Source of the DNA: Clostridiales bacterium
GTDB taxonomy: Bacteria; Bacillota; Clostridia; Lachnospirales; Lachnospiraceae
Length of the DNA stretch: 64,000 nucleotides
Assembly: GCA_018376135.1 (NCBI GenBank)
Contig: JAHABX010000004.1
Location: 74,415 to 138,414, forward strand
Reading direction: 5' to 3'
The notes under the pieces are model-generated. The model made no database searches. It was not told the origin of the DNA and saw nothing but the letters and a program-made list of their open reading frames with translations. Position 1 is the stretch's first letter, and every line of letters starts with the position of its first letter. Positions 1 through 8,717 of the stretch are shown here, piece after piece. Made by a program: the position numbers and the translations under genes.

Positions 1-1
1 G

Positions 2-550
2 GTATGGAAGTCTGTGGAGCCCTCCGCACCATTCGAGAAGATCAGTATTGACGAGATCCTGTTTCTCTATGATCAGGCATACAGTGCGCGTAAAGAGATC
101 GACGGATTTGAGGACAAGCATATTCTGTACCGGATGCTGACCTGCTCCATCGATATCAAGAACCGGGATATCGTGGATCTGTGGCTTCATTACTGCAAGA
201 CCTACACGGCGGATATTTCGCTGGAATTTCCGTCGCTTGAAAGGTGCAGGGATGCGGGACTTATGAAATACGAGACCTTTTATAAGATGCTGGATCTCTA
301 TCATCAGTTTGCCAACCGTCTTGGCAAGGAGATGGACGGGGAACGTCTTGAAAAGGAGCGGGAGCGGACAGAGGACCGGATCATGAGCTATCTGTCCAGA
401 GATAAGAAGGACTATATCCGGAAATGTAAATACTGTGGAAGGACGCTTCCGGTGGGCTGCGGATATCGGGTGTGCGACATGTGCCACACGGAGGACCGGA
501 TGCGGGGGCATCAGCGAAGGAACCAGAAGACAGCCGTCTGGAAGGCATAG
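2..550 (+). CDS. Probable RNA helicase, C-terminal part (Suv3-like), 5' end outside window
   Basis: The reading frame is open to the left edge, so this is the 3' end of a longer gene; the GTG at 14 is probably internal. The visible ~180 residues are helical and charged (an EKERERTEDR stretch). They end in a zinc-finger-like C-x2-C...C-x2-C module (CKYCGR then CDMCH). This arrangement resembles the C-terminal region of Suv3/degradosome-type DEAD/DEAH helicases of Clostridia, which unwind RNA. The helicase motifs themselves are not in view, so the call rests on the tail only. glpK starts 14 bp downstream, so co-transcription is likely. Confidence 0.55.
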   Translation, partial: VWKSVEPSAPFEKISIDEILFLYDQAYSARKEIDGFEDKHILYRMLTCSIDIKNRDIVDLWLHYCKTYTADISLEFPSLERCRDAGLMKYETFYKMLDLYHQFANRLGKEMDGERLEKERERTEDRIMSYLSRDKKDYIRKCKYCGRTLPVGCGYRVCDMCHTEDRMRGHQRRNQKTAVWKA

Positions 551-564
551 AATGGAGGAAGACT

Positions 565-2073
565 ATGGCAAAATATGTAATGGCACTGGATGCAGGCACG
601 ACCAGCAGCCGATGCATACTGTTCAATGAAAAAGGGGAAATGTGCAGCGTGGCACAGAAGGAATTCACACAGTATTTTCCGAAGCCGGGTTGGGTGGAGC
701 ATGATGCCGGCGAGATCTGGTCGACCCAGCTGGGAGTAGCGGTGGAGGCAATGTCCAAGATCGGTGCGGCGGCGGAGGACATTGCGGCGATCGGCATCAC
801 GAATCAGCGTGAGACAACCATTGTCTGGGACAAGAATACAGGAGAGCCGGTGTACCATGCCATCGTGTGGCAGTGCCGCAGAACTTCAGAGTACTGTGAT
901 GAGCTGAAGGAAAAGGGACTGGTGGATACCTTCCGGGCGAAGACCGGGCTGGTTCTGGATGCTTATTTTTCCGGGACGAAGCTGAAATGGATCCTGGATC
1001 ATGTGGACGGGGCGAGAGAACGTGCCGTCAGGGGAGAGCTTCTGTTCGGAACGGTGGAGACCTGGCTGATCTGGAAGCTGACCAAGGGGCGGGTCCATGT
1101 GACCGATTATTCCAACGCGTCCCGTACTATGCTGTTTAATATCAATACCCTTCAGTGGGACGAGGAGATTCTGACAGAGCTTGATATTCCCCGCTGTATG
1201 CTTCCGGAGGCGAAGCCCTCCAGCTGTGTGTACGGCGAGGCGGACGCCAGGTTTTTCGGCGGTCCCATCCCCATTGCCGGGGCAGCAGGCGATCAGCAGG
1301 CGGCGCTTTTCGGGCAGACCTGCTTCGAGCCGGGGGAGGCGAAGAATACCTACGGCACAGGCTGCTTCCTTTTGATGAATACAGGAGAGAAGCCGGTGTT
1401 CTCCAGCAATGGTCTGGTCACGACCATTGCATGGGGACTGGATGGAAAGGTAAATTATGCGCTGGAGGGATCTATCTTTGTGGCAGGAGCGGCGATCCAG
1501 TGGCTGAGGGATGAGTTAAAGCTCATCGATTCGGCGCAGGACAGCGAATACATGGCAGGAAAGGTGAAGGATACCGGCGGCTGCTATGTGGTTCCGGCAT
1601 TTACCGGTCTGGGCGCACCTCACTGGGATCAGTATGCCAGAGGCACCATTGTGGGAATCACCAGAGGTGTGAACAAATATCATATCATCCGGGCAACGCT
1701 GGATTCCATCTGCTATCAGGTCAACGACGTTCTGAATGCCATGAAGGCGGATTCGGGGATCGCTCTGGCGGCTCTGAAGGTGGACGGCGGAGCCAGCGCC
1801 AATAATTATCTGATGCAGACACAGGCGGATATTATCAAGGCGCCGGTGGACAGACCCCGGTGCGTGGAGACCACTGCCATGGGTGCGGCATATCTGGCAG
1901 GGCTTGCGGTGGGATACTGGGCAGGCAAAGAGGATGTGATAAAGAACTGGGCGATCGACCGGGAATTTGAGCCAAAGATCGATGATGAACAGCGCAGCTC
2001 CATGGTGGAAGGCTGGAATAAGGCAGTGAGATATTCCTATGGATGGGCAAAAGAAGGCAGGGTGGAGCAATGA
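565..2073 (+). CDS. glpK: Glycerol kinase
   Basis: FGGY-family kinase that phosphorylates glycerol to glycerol 3-phosphate with ATP in the cytoplasm. The 502 residues match the family length. An N-terminal phosphate-binding DAGTTSSR motif lies near residue 9, a GAAGDQQAALFGQ motif near 237-249, and a C-terminal DGGASANNYLMQ adenosine-binding segment near 406. The start at 565 is preceded by GGAGG at 554-558 and gives the expected MAKYVMALDAGTTS beginning; a longer in-frame start at 472 would overlap the upstream gene and is rejected. No glpF or glpD is beside it. Its stop codon overlaps the first possible jetA start (ATGA), so it is probably transcribed with the Wadjet genes. That is an odd pairing for a metabolic kinase. 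Confidence 0.95.
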   Translation: MAKYVMALDAGTTSSRCILFNEKGEMCSVAQKEFTQYFPKPGWVEHDAGEIWSTQLGVAVEAMSKIGAAAEDIAAIGITNQRETTIVWDKNTGEPVYHAIVWQCRRTSEYCDELKEKGLVDTFRAKTGLVLDAYFSGTKLKWILDHVDGARERAVRGELLFGTVETWLIWKLTKGRVHVTDYSNASRTMLFNINTLQWDEEILTELDIPRCMLPEAKPSSCVYGEADARFFGGPIPIAGAAGDQQAALFGQTCFEPGEAKNTYGTGCFLLMNTGEKPVFSSNGLVTTIAWGLDGKVNYALEGSIFVAGAAIQWLRDELKLIDSAQDSEYMAGKVKDTGGCYVVPAFTGLGAPHWDQYARGTIVGITRGVNKYHIIRATLDSICYQVNDVLNAMKADSGIALAALKVDGGASANNYLMQTQADIIKAPVDRPRCVETTAMGAAYLAGLAVGYWAGKEDVIKNWAIDREFEPKIDDEQRSSMVEGWNKAVRYSYGWAKEGRVEQ

Positions 2074-3494
2074 ACCTGATGAGCCGTATTCCGAAGGAGT
2101 TTTATAAGCTCTTCGGGAGTAAATATATGGATTATTATATGATCTTCCTGACGGCGATCTATGAGGAAAGCAGCAGCTCCTATTCCACGCTTGGACTGAC
2201 CGAGCAGGAGTGCAGGATGATCATCAATGAGAAGCTTGCCTCTGCAACCATTGACTGGAGCGAGGAACGGTTCGATGAGGAGGGCAGTCTTCTGACCCGC
2301 AGCAATATGGCGTCCGTCTGTCTGAGTCATTTTGAAAGCTGGGGATGGCTGAAGCAGGATTTTGATGAGACCCTCAACAGCTATGTGGTGTCTTTTCCGG
2401 AATACAGCCAGCTCTATGTGGAGCTGTTCCAGAAGCTCTGTACGGAGGAGGACAGTAAGGAGCGGGAAAGCGTCCTTGCAGTTTACAGTTATCTTTTCAC
2501 CTACAGCTCGGATGCGGAGAAGAATAATGAGATCTTAAAGAGTGCGCTGAAGACCTCCAGGCGGCTGGTGCAGATGATGGCGAACATGCAGGAGGGGATG
2601 AGGGGATATTTTGACGAGCTGTCCCAAAAGAGGGATTTCCGGGGGATCCAGGAGGTACTGGTCCGGGAGATCAATAACAGCGACAGCCGCAGATATGCGA
2701 TCCTGACCACCACGGACAGCTTCTACCGCTACAAGGAAGCGGTAAAGGAGCTGATCGACCAGAACCTGAGTGAGAATGAGCTGCGCCGGCAGAAGCTGGA
2801 GCAGGACTGCAGGGAGCTTGAGAGACGTCTGGAGGGTGAAGCGGTCAAAAGTCCGGAGCTTCTCAGAAAAGAGCGTGCAGTGGAGAAGTGTGAGGAGGCA
2901 ATGGACATCATCTGCCGGATCGAAAGAGAATTCGATACGGTGGAGCGGAGATACAATAAGCTGATCGAGCAGAAGACGGTCTTCGCCGGCAGAGCTGCGG
3001 CACGTATCCGGTATATCCTTCAGGAAGGTGTCATGGAGGAGGATCAGACGGTAGCCCTTGTAAATCTTTTAAGCCGCAGCAGCAGGCGGGAGGAGATACT
3101 GGAGGAGCTTGCCGGGCGGATGAGGATCAGTTCGCCCTATCGTGTCATCACGGACCGGAGCTTTTACAGCCGAAGAGACCGGGAGCAGGAGGAATTTAAG
3201 GCAGTGCCGGTGCCGGAGGTGCAGCCGGTTCCGTCAGAAGAGCTGGATGCATTTGTGCTGAAGCCTCTTTACACGCAGAGAGAGATCCGGGATTTTTTAA
3301 GACGGAATCAGAAGGACGGAGTATTTCTGACTACAGAGGAGACCGTGCAGACCATGGAGGATCTGGAGAAGCTTTTCTTTGTTTGGCAGGATGCCACGGA
3401 GCTGTCCAAAACGGCACAGGAGATTACGGTGGGAGATGAGATAAAGACCCGGGAGGGGCTGTCTTTTTCATCCCTTAGAATAGAGGATAGATAA
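2070..3494 (+). CDS. jetA: Wadjet system protein JetA (DUF5716-like)
   Basis: First gene of a four-gene SMC-type plasmid-defence operon. JetA is the kleisin-like subunit of the JetABC complex that extrudes and recognises small circular DNA. The protein (474 residues) opens with an IPKEFYKLFGS segment typical of the DUF5716-type JetA. The rest is mostly helical, with long charged coiled-coil stretches around residues 230-330. The assignment is supported by the order jetA-jetB-jetC-jetD. The start is uncertain: ATG 2070 overlaps the glpK stop, while ATG 2079 has better spacing from GGTGGAG at 2061-2067. The end overlaps jetB by one base (TAATG). Confidence 0.85.
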   Translation: MNLMSRIPKEFYKLFGSKYMDYYMIFLTAIYEESSSSYSTLGLTEQECRMIINEKLASATIDWSEERFDEEGSLLTRSNMASVCLSHFESWGWLKQDFDETLNSYVVSFPEYSQLYVELFQKLCTEEDSKERESVLAVYSYLFTYSSDAEKNNEILKSALKTSRRLVQMMANMQEGMRGYFDELSQKRDFRGIQEVLVREINNSDSRRYAILTTTDSFYRYKEAVKELIDQNLSENELRRQKLEQDCRELERRLEGEAVKSPELLRKERAVEKCEEAMDIICRIEREFDTVERRYNKLIEQKTVFAGRAAARIRYILQEGVMEEDQTVALVNLLSRSSRREEILEELAGRMRISSPYRVITDRSFYSRRDREQEEFKAVPVPEVQPVPSEELDAFVLKPLYTQREIRDFLRRNQKDGVFLTTEETVQTMEDLEKLFFVWQDATELSKTAQEITVGDEIKTREGLSFSSLRIEDR

Positions 3495-4159
3495 TGGTTA
3501 CTTATTTGGAAGAGCTTCCGCTGACGGAAGCGGAAAATGTAAAAAGGACGATCCGGGATCTGTTCCGGCAGACCTGTATCCTGCAGGTGAAATACGACCC
3601 TGTGACACTGACGCCCAGGGATAATCCCCGCTATCAGACCTGCATGAAGCACAAGGCATTTGTGGAGGACTATCTGTCGGTGCTGGGATGTGAGCTGAAG
3701 CACGACCCCCAGGAGCACATCTTCCGTCTGGAGGGAGAAGGGGTCATTACCGAGCGGATGAGTATGACAACGACGCTGATCGTATTGATTATGAAGCTGA
3801 TCTACCGGGAGAAGATCCTCGGAGAAGGTCTGCATGCCACAGTGACGAAGCTTTCGGAGATTCGGGAATACGGGAAAAATACGAATCTGATCACCAGAAA
3901 GCTGACCTCTGCGGAGTGGAAGGAAGCACTTTATCTGATGAGGATGCATCAGATGATCGATGTTCCGGGAGCGGTGCGGGATGTGGAGGATCAGACTCCC
4001 ATCTATATTTACAGCACCATTAATCTGTATTGTGCTTCCATGGATATCAATGAAATCGTGGAGCGGTACAGAGAGGAAGTAGAGAAGCTTATGGATGCAG
4101 GAGAGGAGGAGGAACGTGAAGCAGGCGAAGAAGATATTTACCCGGATGCTGATCAATAA
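3494..4159 (+). CDS. jetB: Wadjet system protein JetB (DUF4194-like)
   Basis: Small (221 residues) winged-helix-rich protein of the DUF4194 kind, the KITE-like partner that links JetA to the SMC protein JetC. The start is coupled to the jetA stop. The segment around RLEGEGVITERMSMTTTLIVLIMKLIYRE is characteristic of this MukE-like family, and the C-terminus is very acidic (GEEEEREAGEEDIYPDADQ). The last 44 bp overlap jetC, whose ribosome-binding site lies inside this gene. Translation of the three core subunits is therefore probably coupled, which would suit a stoichiometric complex. The function is inferred from family and context. Confidence 0.87.
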   Translation: MVTYLEELPLTEAENVKRTIRDLFRQTCILQVKYDPVTLTPRDNPRYQTCMKHKAFVEDYLSVLGCELKHDPQEHIFRLEGEGVITERMSMTTTLIVLIMKLIYREKILGEGLHATVTKLSEIREYGKNTNLITRKLTSAEWKEALYLMRMHQMIDVPGAVRDVEDQTPIYIYSTINLYCASMDINEIVERYREEVEKLMDAGEEEEREAGEEDIYPDADQ

Positions 4160-7100
4160 CTGGGGCGGCATCAGCCATCGAATGCTGGAGTTCCATGAAT
4201 ATGTGAATCTGTTCAGCGGCAAGAGCGGCTCCGGTAAATCTACGGTCATGGATGCCATTCAGGTGGTTCTCTACGGAAGTCTGTCCGCATCCTTTCTGAA
4301 TAAGGCGGCGGATGATGCAAAGAACCGCAGGAGTGTGCTCAGTTATCTCCGCGGCGCACAGAAGGATGGAAGCGCGAACCGCGGGAACCAGGATTTTTAT
4401 GCGCAGATCGTGCTGGAGCTTATGGATACAGGAACGCATATTGTGACCTGCTTCGGTGTGGCATTCGAGGTGGGAAGGACGGATACGGATGTGAGGAAAT
4501 ATACATTCTTCAGCCATTCGGGACGGATGCCGGAGGATGAGTATCTGTCCGGGGACAGAGTGCCGTATTCCATAGCGCAGATACGGAAGCTTACGGAAGA
4601 GCGGAGCCGTTCCATGGACAACCGGGGCAGAGGAGATGTGAACAGGATCTATCCGTCGAAAGAGGCATATATCAATACGCTCTATGATGTGATACTGGGC
4701 TATGTGGAGCCTCAGCGGCTGATGACCATGGAGAAAAGCGCCATTGCTCTGCGCATGACCAATGGAACCGGACAGTTCATCCGGGACTATATGTTTCCCA
4801 AAAGTCAGGAGAATGCCATTGAGAAGATCAGTGATCAGCTGGGGGCATATCGGGAGATCAAGGAACGGGTGGAGGATCTGGAGCACCGGATCGGGATCCT
4901 TCAAAGGATTCATGAAGATCACGGAGAGCTGCAGAAGACAAGGGCAGATATTGTTCATGGGGAAGCGATTCTTAAATACATCGAAATTGAGAGCAACCGG
5001 GTGCGTCTGGAAGCCAGAGAGCAGGATCTTCGGGAAATCCTGTCCCATATCAGCCGCATAGAGGAGGAAAAGGGACGTCAGGAGACGGAGCAGAAGCAGA
5101 GGACCGAAGAGCTGATCGAGGTAGAGGCGGACTTAAAGGCAAGCGACTACGGGCAGAAGAAGCGGGAGCTTCTGGAAGTGCAGAATACCATTGAGCTTCT
5201 GGCAGGCAACAGCCGTCAGTGGAGGCAGATCCTACAGGGGCTGCGTCAGTGGGAGGAAGACCAGGTCATTACGGATTATGTGAGTAACCCGGTCCTTCAT
5301 ATGCTGGAGGATTTCCAGAAGGGAAGGATCACAGAGGAGGGCTGCCGGGAGCTGAGAAGGCAGCTTGCCAAAGTCCGTGAGGATATCGATAAGGAGCTGC
5401 AGGATCTGAATGCGGCAAGAAGAGAGTTGTCCGCAGAGCTGGAGGAGAAGCGGGAGATCGTGGAGGATCTCAAGCATGACCGGAAGCCTTATGACAAGGA
5501 GCTTAGAAAAGCTCAGTCCATGCTCCAGAGTCTTCTTCGGAATCTTTACGAAGGGAATGTGGAGGTACATATTTTTGCAGACCTGTTCGATATTGTAGAT
5601 GAGGAATGGAAAAATGCGGTCGAAGGGCGGATGGGCAGAATCAAATACAGTCTGATCGTTGCGCCGGAGTACGCGCTGAAGGCAGCGGAGCTGTTCCGCC
5701 GGATGAAGCAGTTTGAGGATATCAATCTGATCAATACCGCGGCGATCAAAAGAGACCGTCCGGAGGCAAGGGAAGGCTCCCTCTATGAGGCGGTCCATGC
5801 AGAGGAGGCATATGTGGATCTGTGTCTGAGACAGTATCTTGGACGGGTCATGAAGTGCCGTTCTGTGGAAGAGCTGCATCAGGTACATGACGGCGTGACT
5901 CCGGACTGCTATGCGTACAGCGGCTATATGTTCCGTCATCTGAAGGAAAAGGATTATACACTGAGAGCCTGTATCGGAACCAGAGTATCCAAGGATAAGC
6001 TGCGGGAGCTGGAAGAGGAGGTGGCAGGGCTTTCCCGGGATCTTCACGAAATGATCGTTACCGGGGACAGCTTAAAGGCAGTACAGCAGTTTGAGATGCT
6101 GAATCAGGAGCCGTCTCATCTTATGATGCTGTCCCAGTCAGCGGTTCAGCTGGAGGAGTATTATAAAAAGCAGGAGGCTCTGGAACAGGCTCTCCGGGAA
6201 CTGGAGGACGGCACGCTGATCGCAGGACTGAAGGAGCAGCAGAAGAAGCTGTCCGCGGTCATCCGGGAACTGAATACGTCCATTGCCGCACTGCAGGGAC
6301 AGATGATCCAGCGTACAGAGGATAAGGGAAAGGCAGAATCAGAGATCCATGCCCGCCGGGAGAGTCTGGAACGTCTGCTGGAGGGCTTTGTGCAGAATCC
6401 GCAGCTGGAGGAGGAGGTGAAGGCTGCTCTGGAGAAGCAGTCTGAAAATGGATACCGGAATCAGAAGAACCGGGAGCTGGAGACACTCCGGGAGCTGGAG
6501 GAGGCGCAGCAGGAGAACCGCTTTAAGGCAAGGATGCAGTTCAACCGGGAATATCCCTCCTATGGCTTCAGCGGCATGGAAAAGGAAAATGATGCCTATG
6601 ACGGAGTGCTGGAGAAATGCCGGAAGGATTTTGAGCCTCAGTATAAGGAAGAGTTCCGGAAGCAGTGCGATCAGGTATATGAAAGTCTTAGGGAAAATGT
6701 GATCGCCGCGATCCATGGAGAGATCAAGGCGGCATACCGTCATGCCAGAGAGATCAATCGTCTGCTTTCCCGGATCCGTTTCTCAGACAGTGTATACCAG
6801 ATCGAGATCCTGCCTGCGGAAAACGAAAATGGACAGTTCTACGAGATGCTGATGGCGAAGGAGCTGGACAGCAAGGTGGTGGACAACCATGGCTTTGAAG
6901 GACAGATGAGCCTTGGAGAGGATGAATTCTACCGGAAATATGAGCAGAAGATCCAGCTTCTGACTGAGAAATTCATGCCTCCGAGAGAGGATGACAGCCG
7001 CCAGATCACTCTGCGCAGGCAGGAGATGGAGCGGTATGCGGATTACCGGAATTACCTGACCTTCAGTATGTATGAACGGGTAGAGGATGAGAACGGAAGC

Positions 7101-7523
7101 ATCCGCAAGAATCCGGTGGATGAGATGGCAGGACGGGATTCCGGAGGAGAGGGTCAGAACCCCAAATACGTGGCGCTGCTTGCCGGATTCGCCATGCTGT
7201 ATATGCAGCAGAGCAACCGGGATTCCAAGATGCGTCTGGTGCTTTTGGACGAGGCTTTCTCCAAGATGGATAAGGAGAGAAGTGAGGTCTGTCTGCGCTA
7301 TGCCAGAGAGCTGGAGCTTCAGCTTATCGTCTGTGTGCCGGATGAGCGGCTCCAGTCCCTGATCCGTAACGTGGACTGTGTCTATGGCTTCCGCAGACAT
7401 ATGAATCAGATCACCATGATGCATATCAATAAAGGAAATTATCTGGAGATGCTGGAGGGACGGGAAGATGGCAGTGAGGAAGAAGATACTGACACTTCAG
7501 CAGTGGCTGATACAAAAGCTTGA
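4116..7523 (+). CDS. jetC: Wadjet SMC-like ATPase JetC (MukB/SbcC type)
   Basis: Large ATPase (1135 residues from the chosen start), the motor subunit of Wadjet. Walker A is GKSGSGKST at residues 35-43. Long coiled-coil arms follow (about 230-480 and 650-860) with a hinge-like middle around 490-640. The C-terminal head carries a signature-like stretch near 1015-1030 and Walker B LVLLDEAFSKMD, with the catalytic Asp-Glu near 1045-1046. The GTG at 4116 is chosen because a long purine-rich GAGGAGGAGGAA sits directly upstream, and an ATG at 4095 has no such site. It overlaps jetB by 44 bp and jetD by 56 bp. No frameshift is seen, so the ATPase looks intact. Confidence 0.92.
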   Translation: MKQAKKIFTRMLINNWGGISHRMLEFHEYVNLFSGKSGSGKSTVMDAIQVVLYGSLSASFLNKAADDAKNRRSVLSYLRGAQKDGSANRGNQDFYAQIVLELMDTGTHIVTCFGVAFEVGRTDTDVRKYTFFSHSGRMPEDEYLSGDRVPYSIAQIRKLTEERSRSMDNRGRGDVNRIYPSKEAYINTLYDVILGYVEPQRLMTMEKSAIALRMTNGTGQFIRDYMFPKSQENAIEKISDQLGAYREIKERVEDLEHRIGILQRIHEDHGELQKTRADIVHGEAILKYIEIESNRVRLEAREQDLREILSHISRIEEEKGRQETEQKQRTEELIEVEADLKASDYGQKKRELLEVQNTIELLAGNSRQWRQILQGLRQWEEDQVITDYVSNPVLHMLEDFQKGRITEEGCRELRRQLAKVREDIDKELQDLNAARRELSAELEEKREIVEDLKHDRKPYDKELRKAQSMLQSLLRNLYEGNVEVHIFADLFDIVDEEWKNAVEGRMGRIKYSLIVAPEYALKAAELFRRMKQFEDINLINTAAIKRDRPEAREGSLYEAVHAEEAYVDLCLRQYLGRVMKCRSVEELHQVHDGVTPDCYAYSGYMFRHLKEKDYTLRACIGTRVSKDKLRELEEEVAGLSRDLHEMIVTGDSLKAVQQFEMLNQEPSHLMMLSQSAVQLEEYYKKQEALEQALRELEDGTLIAGLKEQQKKLSAVIRELNTSIAALQGQMIQRTEDKGKAESEIHARRESLERLLEGFVQNPQLEEEVKAALEKQSENGYRNQKNRELETLRELEEAQQENRFKARMQFNREYPSYGFSGMEKENDAYDGVLEKCRKDFEPQYKEEFRKQCDQVYESLRENVIAAIHGEIKAAYRHAREINRLLSRIRFSDSVYQIEILPAENENGQFYEMLMAKELDSKVVDNHGFEGQMSLGEDEFYRKYEQKIQLLTEKFMPPREDDSRQITLRRQEMERYADYRNYLTFSMYERVEDENGSIRKNPVDEMAGRDSGGEGQNPKYVALLAGFAMLYMQQSNRDSKMRLVLLDEAFSKMDKERSEVCLRYARELELQLIVCVPDERLQSLIRNVDCVYGFRRHMNQITMMHINKGNYLEMLEGREDGSEEEDTDTSAVADTKA

Positions 7524-8691
7524 CACCAGAAGCTGTCGTTCTGGAAAAGCGGAGGGGATGCGTCATCCTTCCTTTTCCCAGGCGGAGCTGGACAGCATGG
7601 GAGGCATCCGTATAGTCATTCCGCAGGCGAAGGAGCTGGAACAGGCGGGACTGATCCGGGTGGACTGGAGACAGATGGGTGCGGAGATCCATAAGATCCA
7701 TTTTTCTGCGGACATTGTGGAGGAGCTGTGCCAAAGAGAAGGGATCGAAAGCCCCCGAATCAGAAATCTCCGCCTGCAGGAGCAGGTGCGGTTCTGGAAG
7801 GAACAGGTAAAAGCCGAATGGCTGGAGCGGTATTATGACCATTTGCTGGAGCGGCTGAAGGACGGAGAGGATGTAAAGAATCCAGATCCGGAGGATGCGG
7901 ATTTCTTCCGGTGCCTGAACGGGGCAGTCCAGCAGTCCATGCGCCCGGATCCTGTGTGGAAAAGGGTGTTCAGTGCGTCCGTACTGGGTGATTCCAAGCG
8001 CTTTGAGCAGGAGTATGAAGGAAAGCTGCTGCATGTCTTGAAGGGATCTGTGCTGTATGAGGAAGGGATGACCAATGAGGAGATGCTGACAGCCTGCGGG
8101 ATTCTGTCCTATGCACAGACGCTGGAGTGGAAGGGAACCCTTGTTTTTCGAATGGAGGAGGATGAAATGGATACGTCCTTCTGGATCAGGGGTACGGTGC
8201 TGAACGCACAGACGCTGGAACGGGCGGTTCCCGTACGGCTTTCGGGCGTCCGACGGATCATGACCATAGAAAATAAAGCTAATTATGAGGATATGCCTTT
8301 TCGGGCAGATACCCTGTACATCTATTGTCATGGATTCTTTTCTCCGAAGGAGCGGAGATTCCTGGAAGAACTGAAGGAAATCGCAGATGAGGACACGGAA
8401 TATCTGCACTGGGGAGATATGGATTACGGAGGCATCCGGATCTTTCAGTTTATCCGGAAAACACTGTTTCCCAAGGTAAAGCCTTATCGGATGGATCGGG
8501 CAGAGTTTGAAGAAGCGGTGAGAAATGGTGCGGGTCTTCCTCTCGAACCGGAGAAACGGATCATGCTGGAAGCCATGGATGCAGGAGAGCTGGAGGAGCT
8601 GAAAAGCTGTATTCTGGAGTCCGGAATAGAGATTGAACAGGAGATGCTGCTGGCGGCGCAATATAAAACAAGAGGCGCAGAATGTGAATGA
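7468..8691 (+). CDS. jetD: Wadjet nuclease subunit JetD (DUF2220/TOPRIM-like)
   Basis: Cleavage subunit of Wadjet (407 residues). The C-terminal half has a TOPRIM-like topoisomerase VI-type fold, seen as an ENKANYED motif (Glu268) and, about 50 residues later, HWGDMDYGG (Asp317, Asp319). These are the expected metal-binding acids for DNA cleavage. The N-terminal half is a winged-helix/DUF3322-like region without further recognisable motifs. The start is inside jetC, with GGAGGGA about 8 bases before the ATG, again implying translational coupling. All expected catalytic residues are present. A terminator hairpin overlaps the stop codon, so jetD is the last gene of the operon. Confidence 0.9.
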   Translation: MAVRKKILTLQQWLIQKLDTRSCRSGKAEGMRHPSFSQAELDSMGGIRIVIPQAKELEQAGLIRVDWRQMGAEIHKIHFSADIVEELCQREGIESPRIRNLRLQEQVRFWKEQVKAEWLERYYDHLLERLKDGEDVKNPDPEDADFFRCLNGAVQQSMRPDPVWKRVFSASVLGDSKRFEQEYEGKLLHVLKGSVLYEEGMTNEEMLTACGILSYAQTLEWKGTLVFRMEEDEMDTSFWIRGTVLNAQTLERAVPVRLSGVRRIMTIENKANYEDMPFRADTLYIYCHGFFSPKERRFLEELKEIADEDTEYLHWGDMDYGGIRIFQFIRKTLFPKVKPYRMDRAEFEEAVRNGAGLPLEPEKRIMLEAMDAGELEELKSCILESGIEIEQEMLLAAQYKTRGAECE

Positions 8692-8706
8692 TTCTGTGCC
8701 TCTTTT
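8670..8706. terminator. Bidirectional intrinsic terminator
   Basis: Inverted repeat with arms AAGAGGCGCAGAAT and ATTCTGTGCCTCTT (one wobble position), a 7-base loop and T-rich ends on both strands. It overlaps the jetD stop codon and lies just beyond the end of the opposite-strand EIIC gene, so it should end both transcripts. Confidence 0.85.
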
Positions 8707-8717
8707 ATGTAATATAT

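Noticed and set aside
472..564. Longer start for glpK
   Set aside because: It would overlap the end of the upstream gene, and it adds residues not typical of glycerol kinases; GGAGG before 565 decides the start.
4095..4115. ATG start for jetC
   Set aside because: No ribosome-binding site lies before it, while the GTG at 4116 has a long GAGGAGGAGGAA immediately upstream.
7426..8661. 411-residue minus-strand frame over jetD
   Set aside because: It mirrors the whole jetD gene; jetD has the TOPRIM residues and a ribosome-binding site, this frame has neither.
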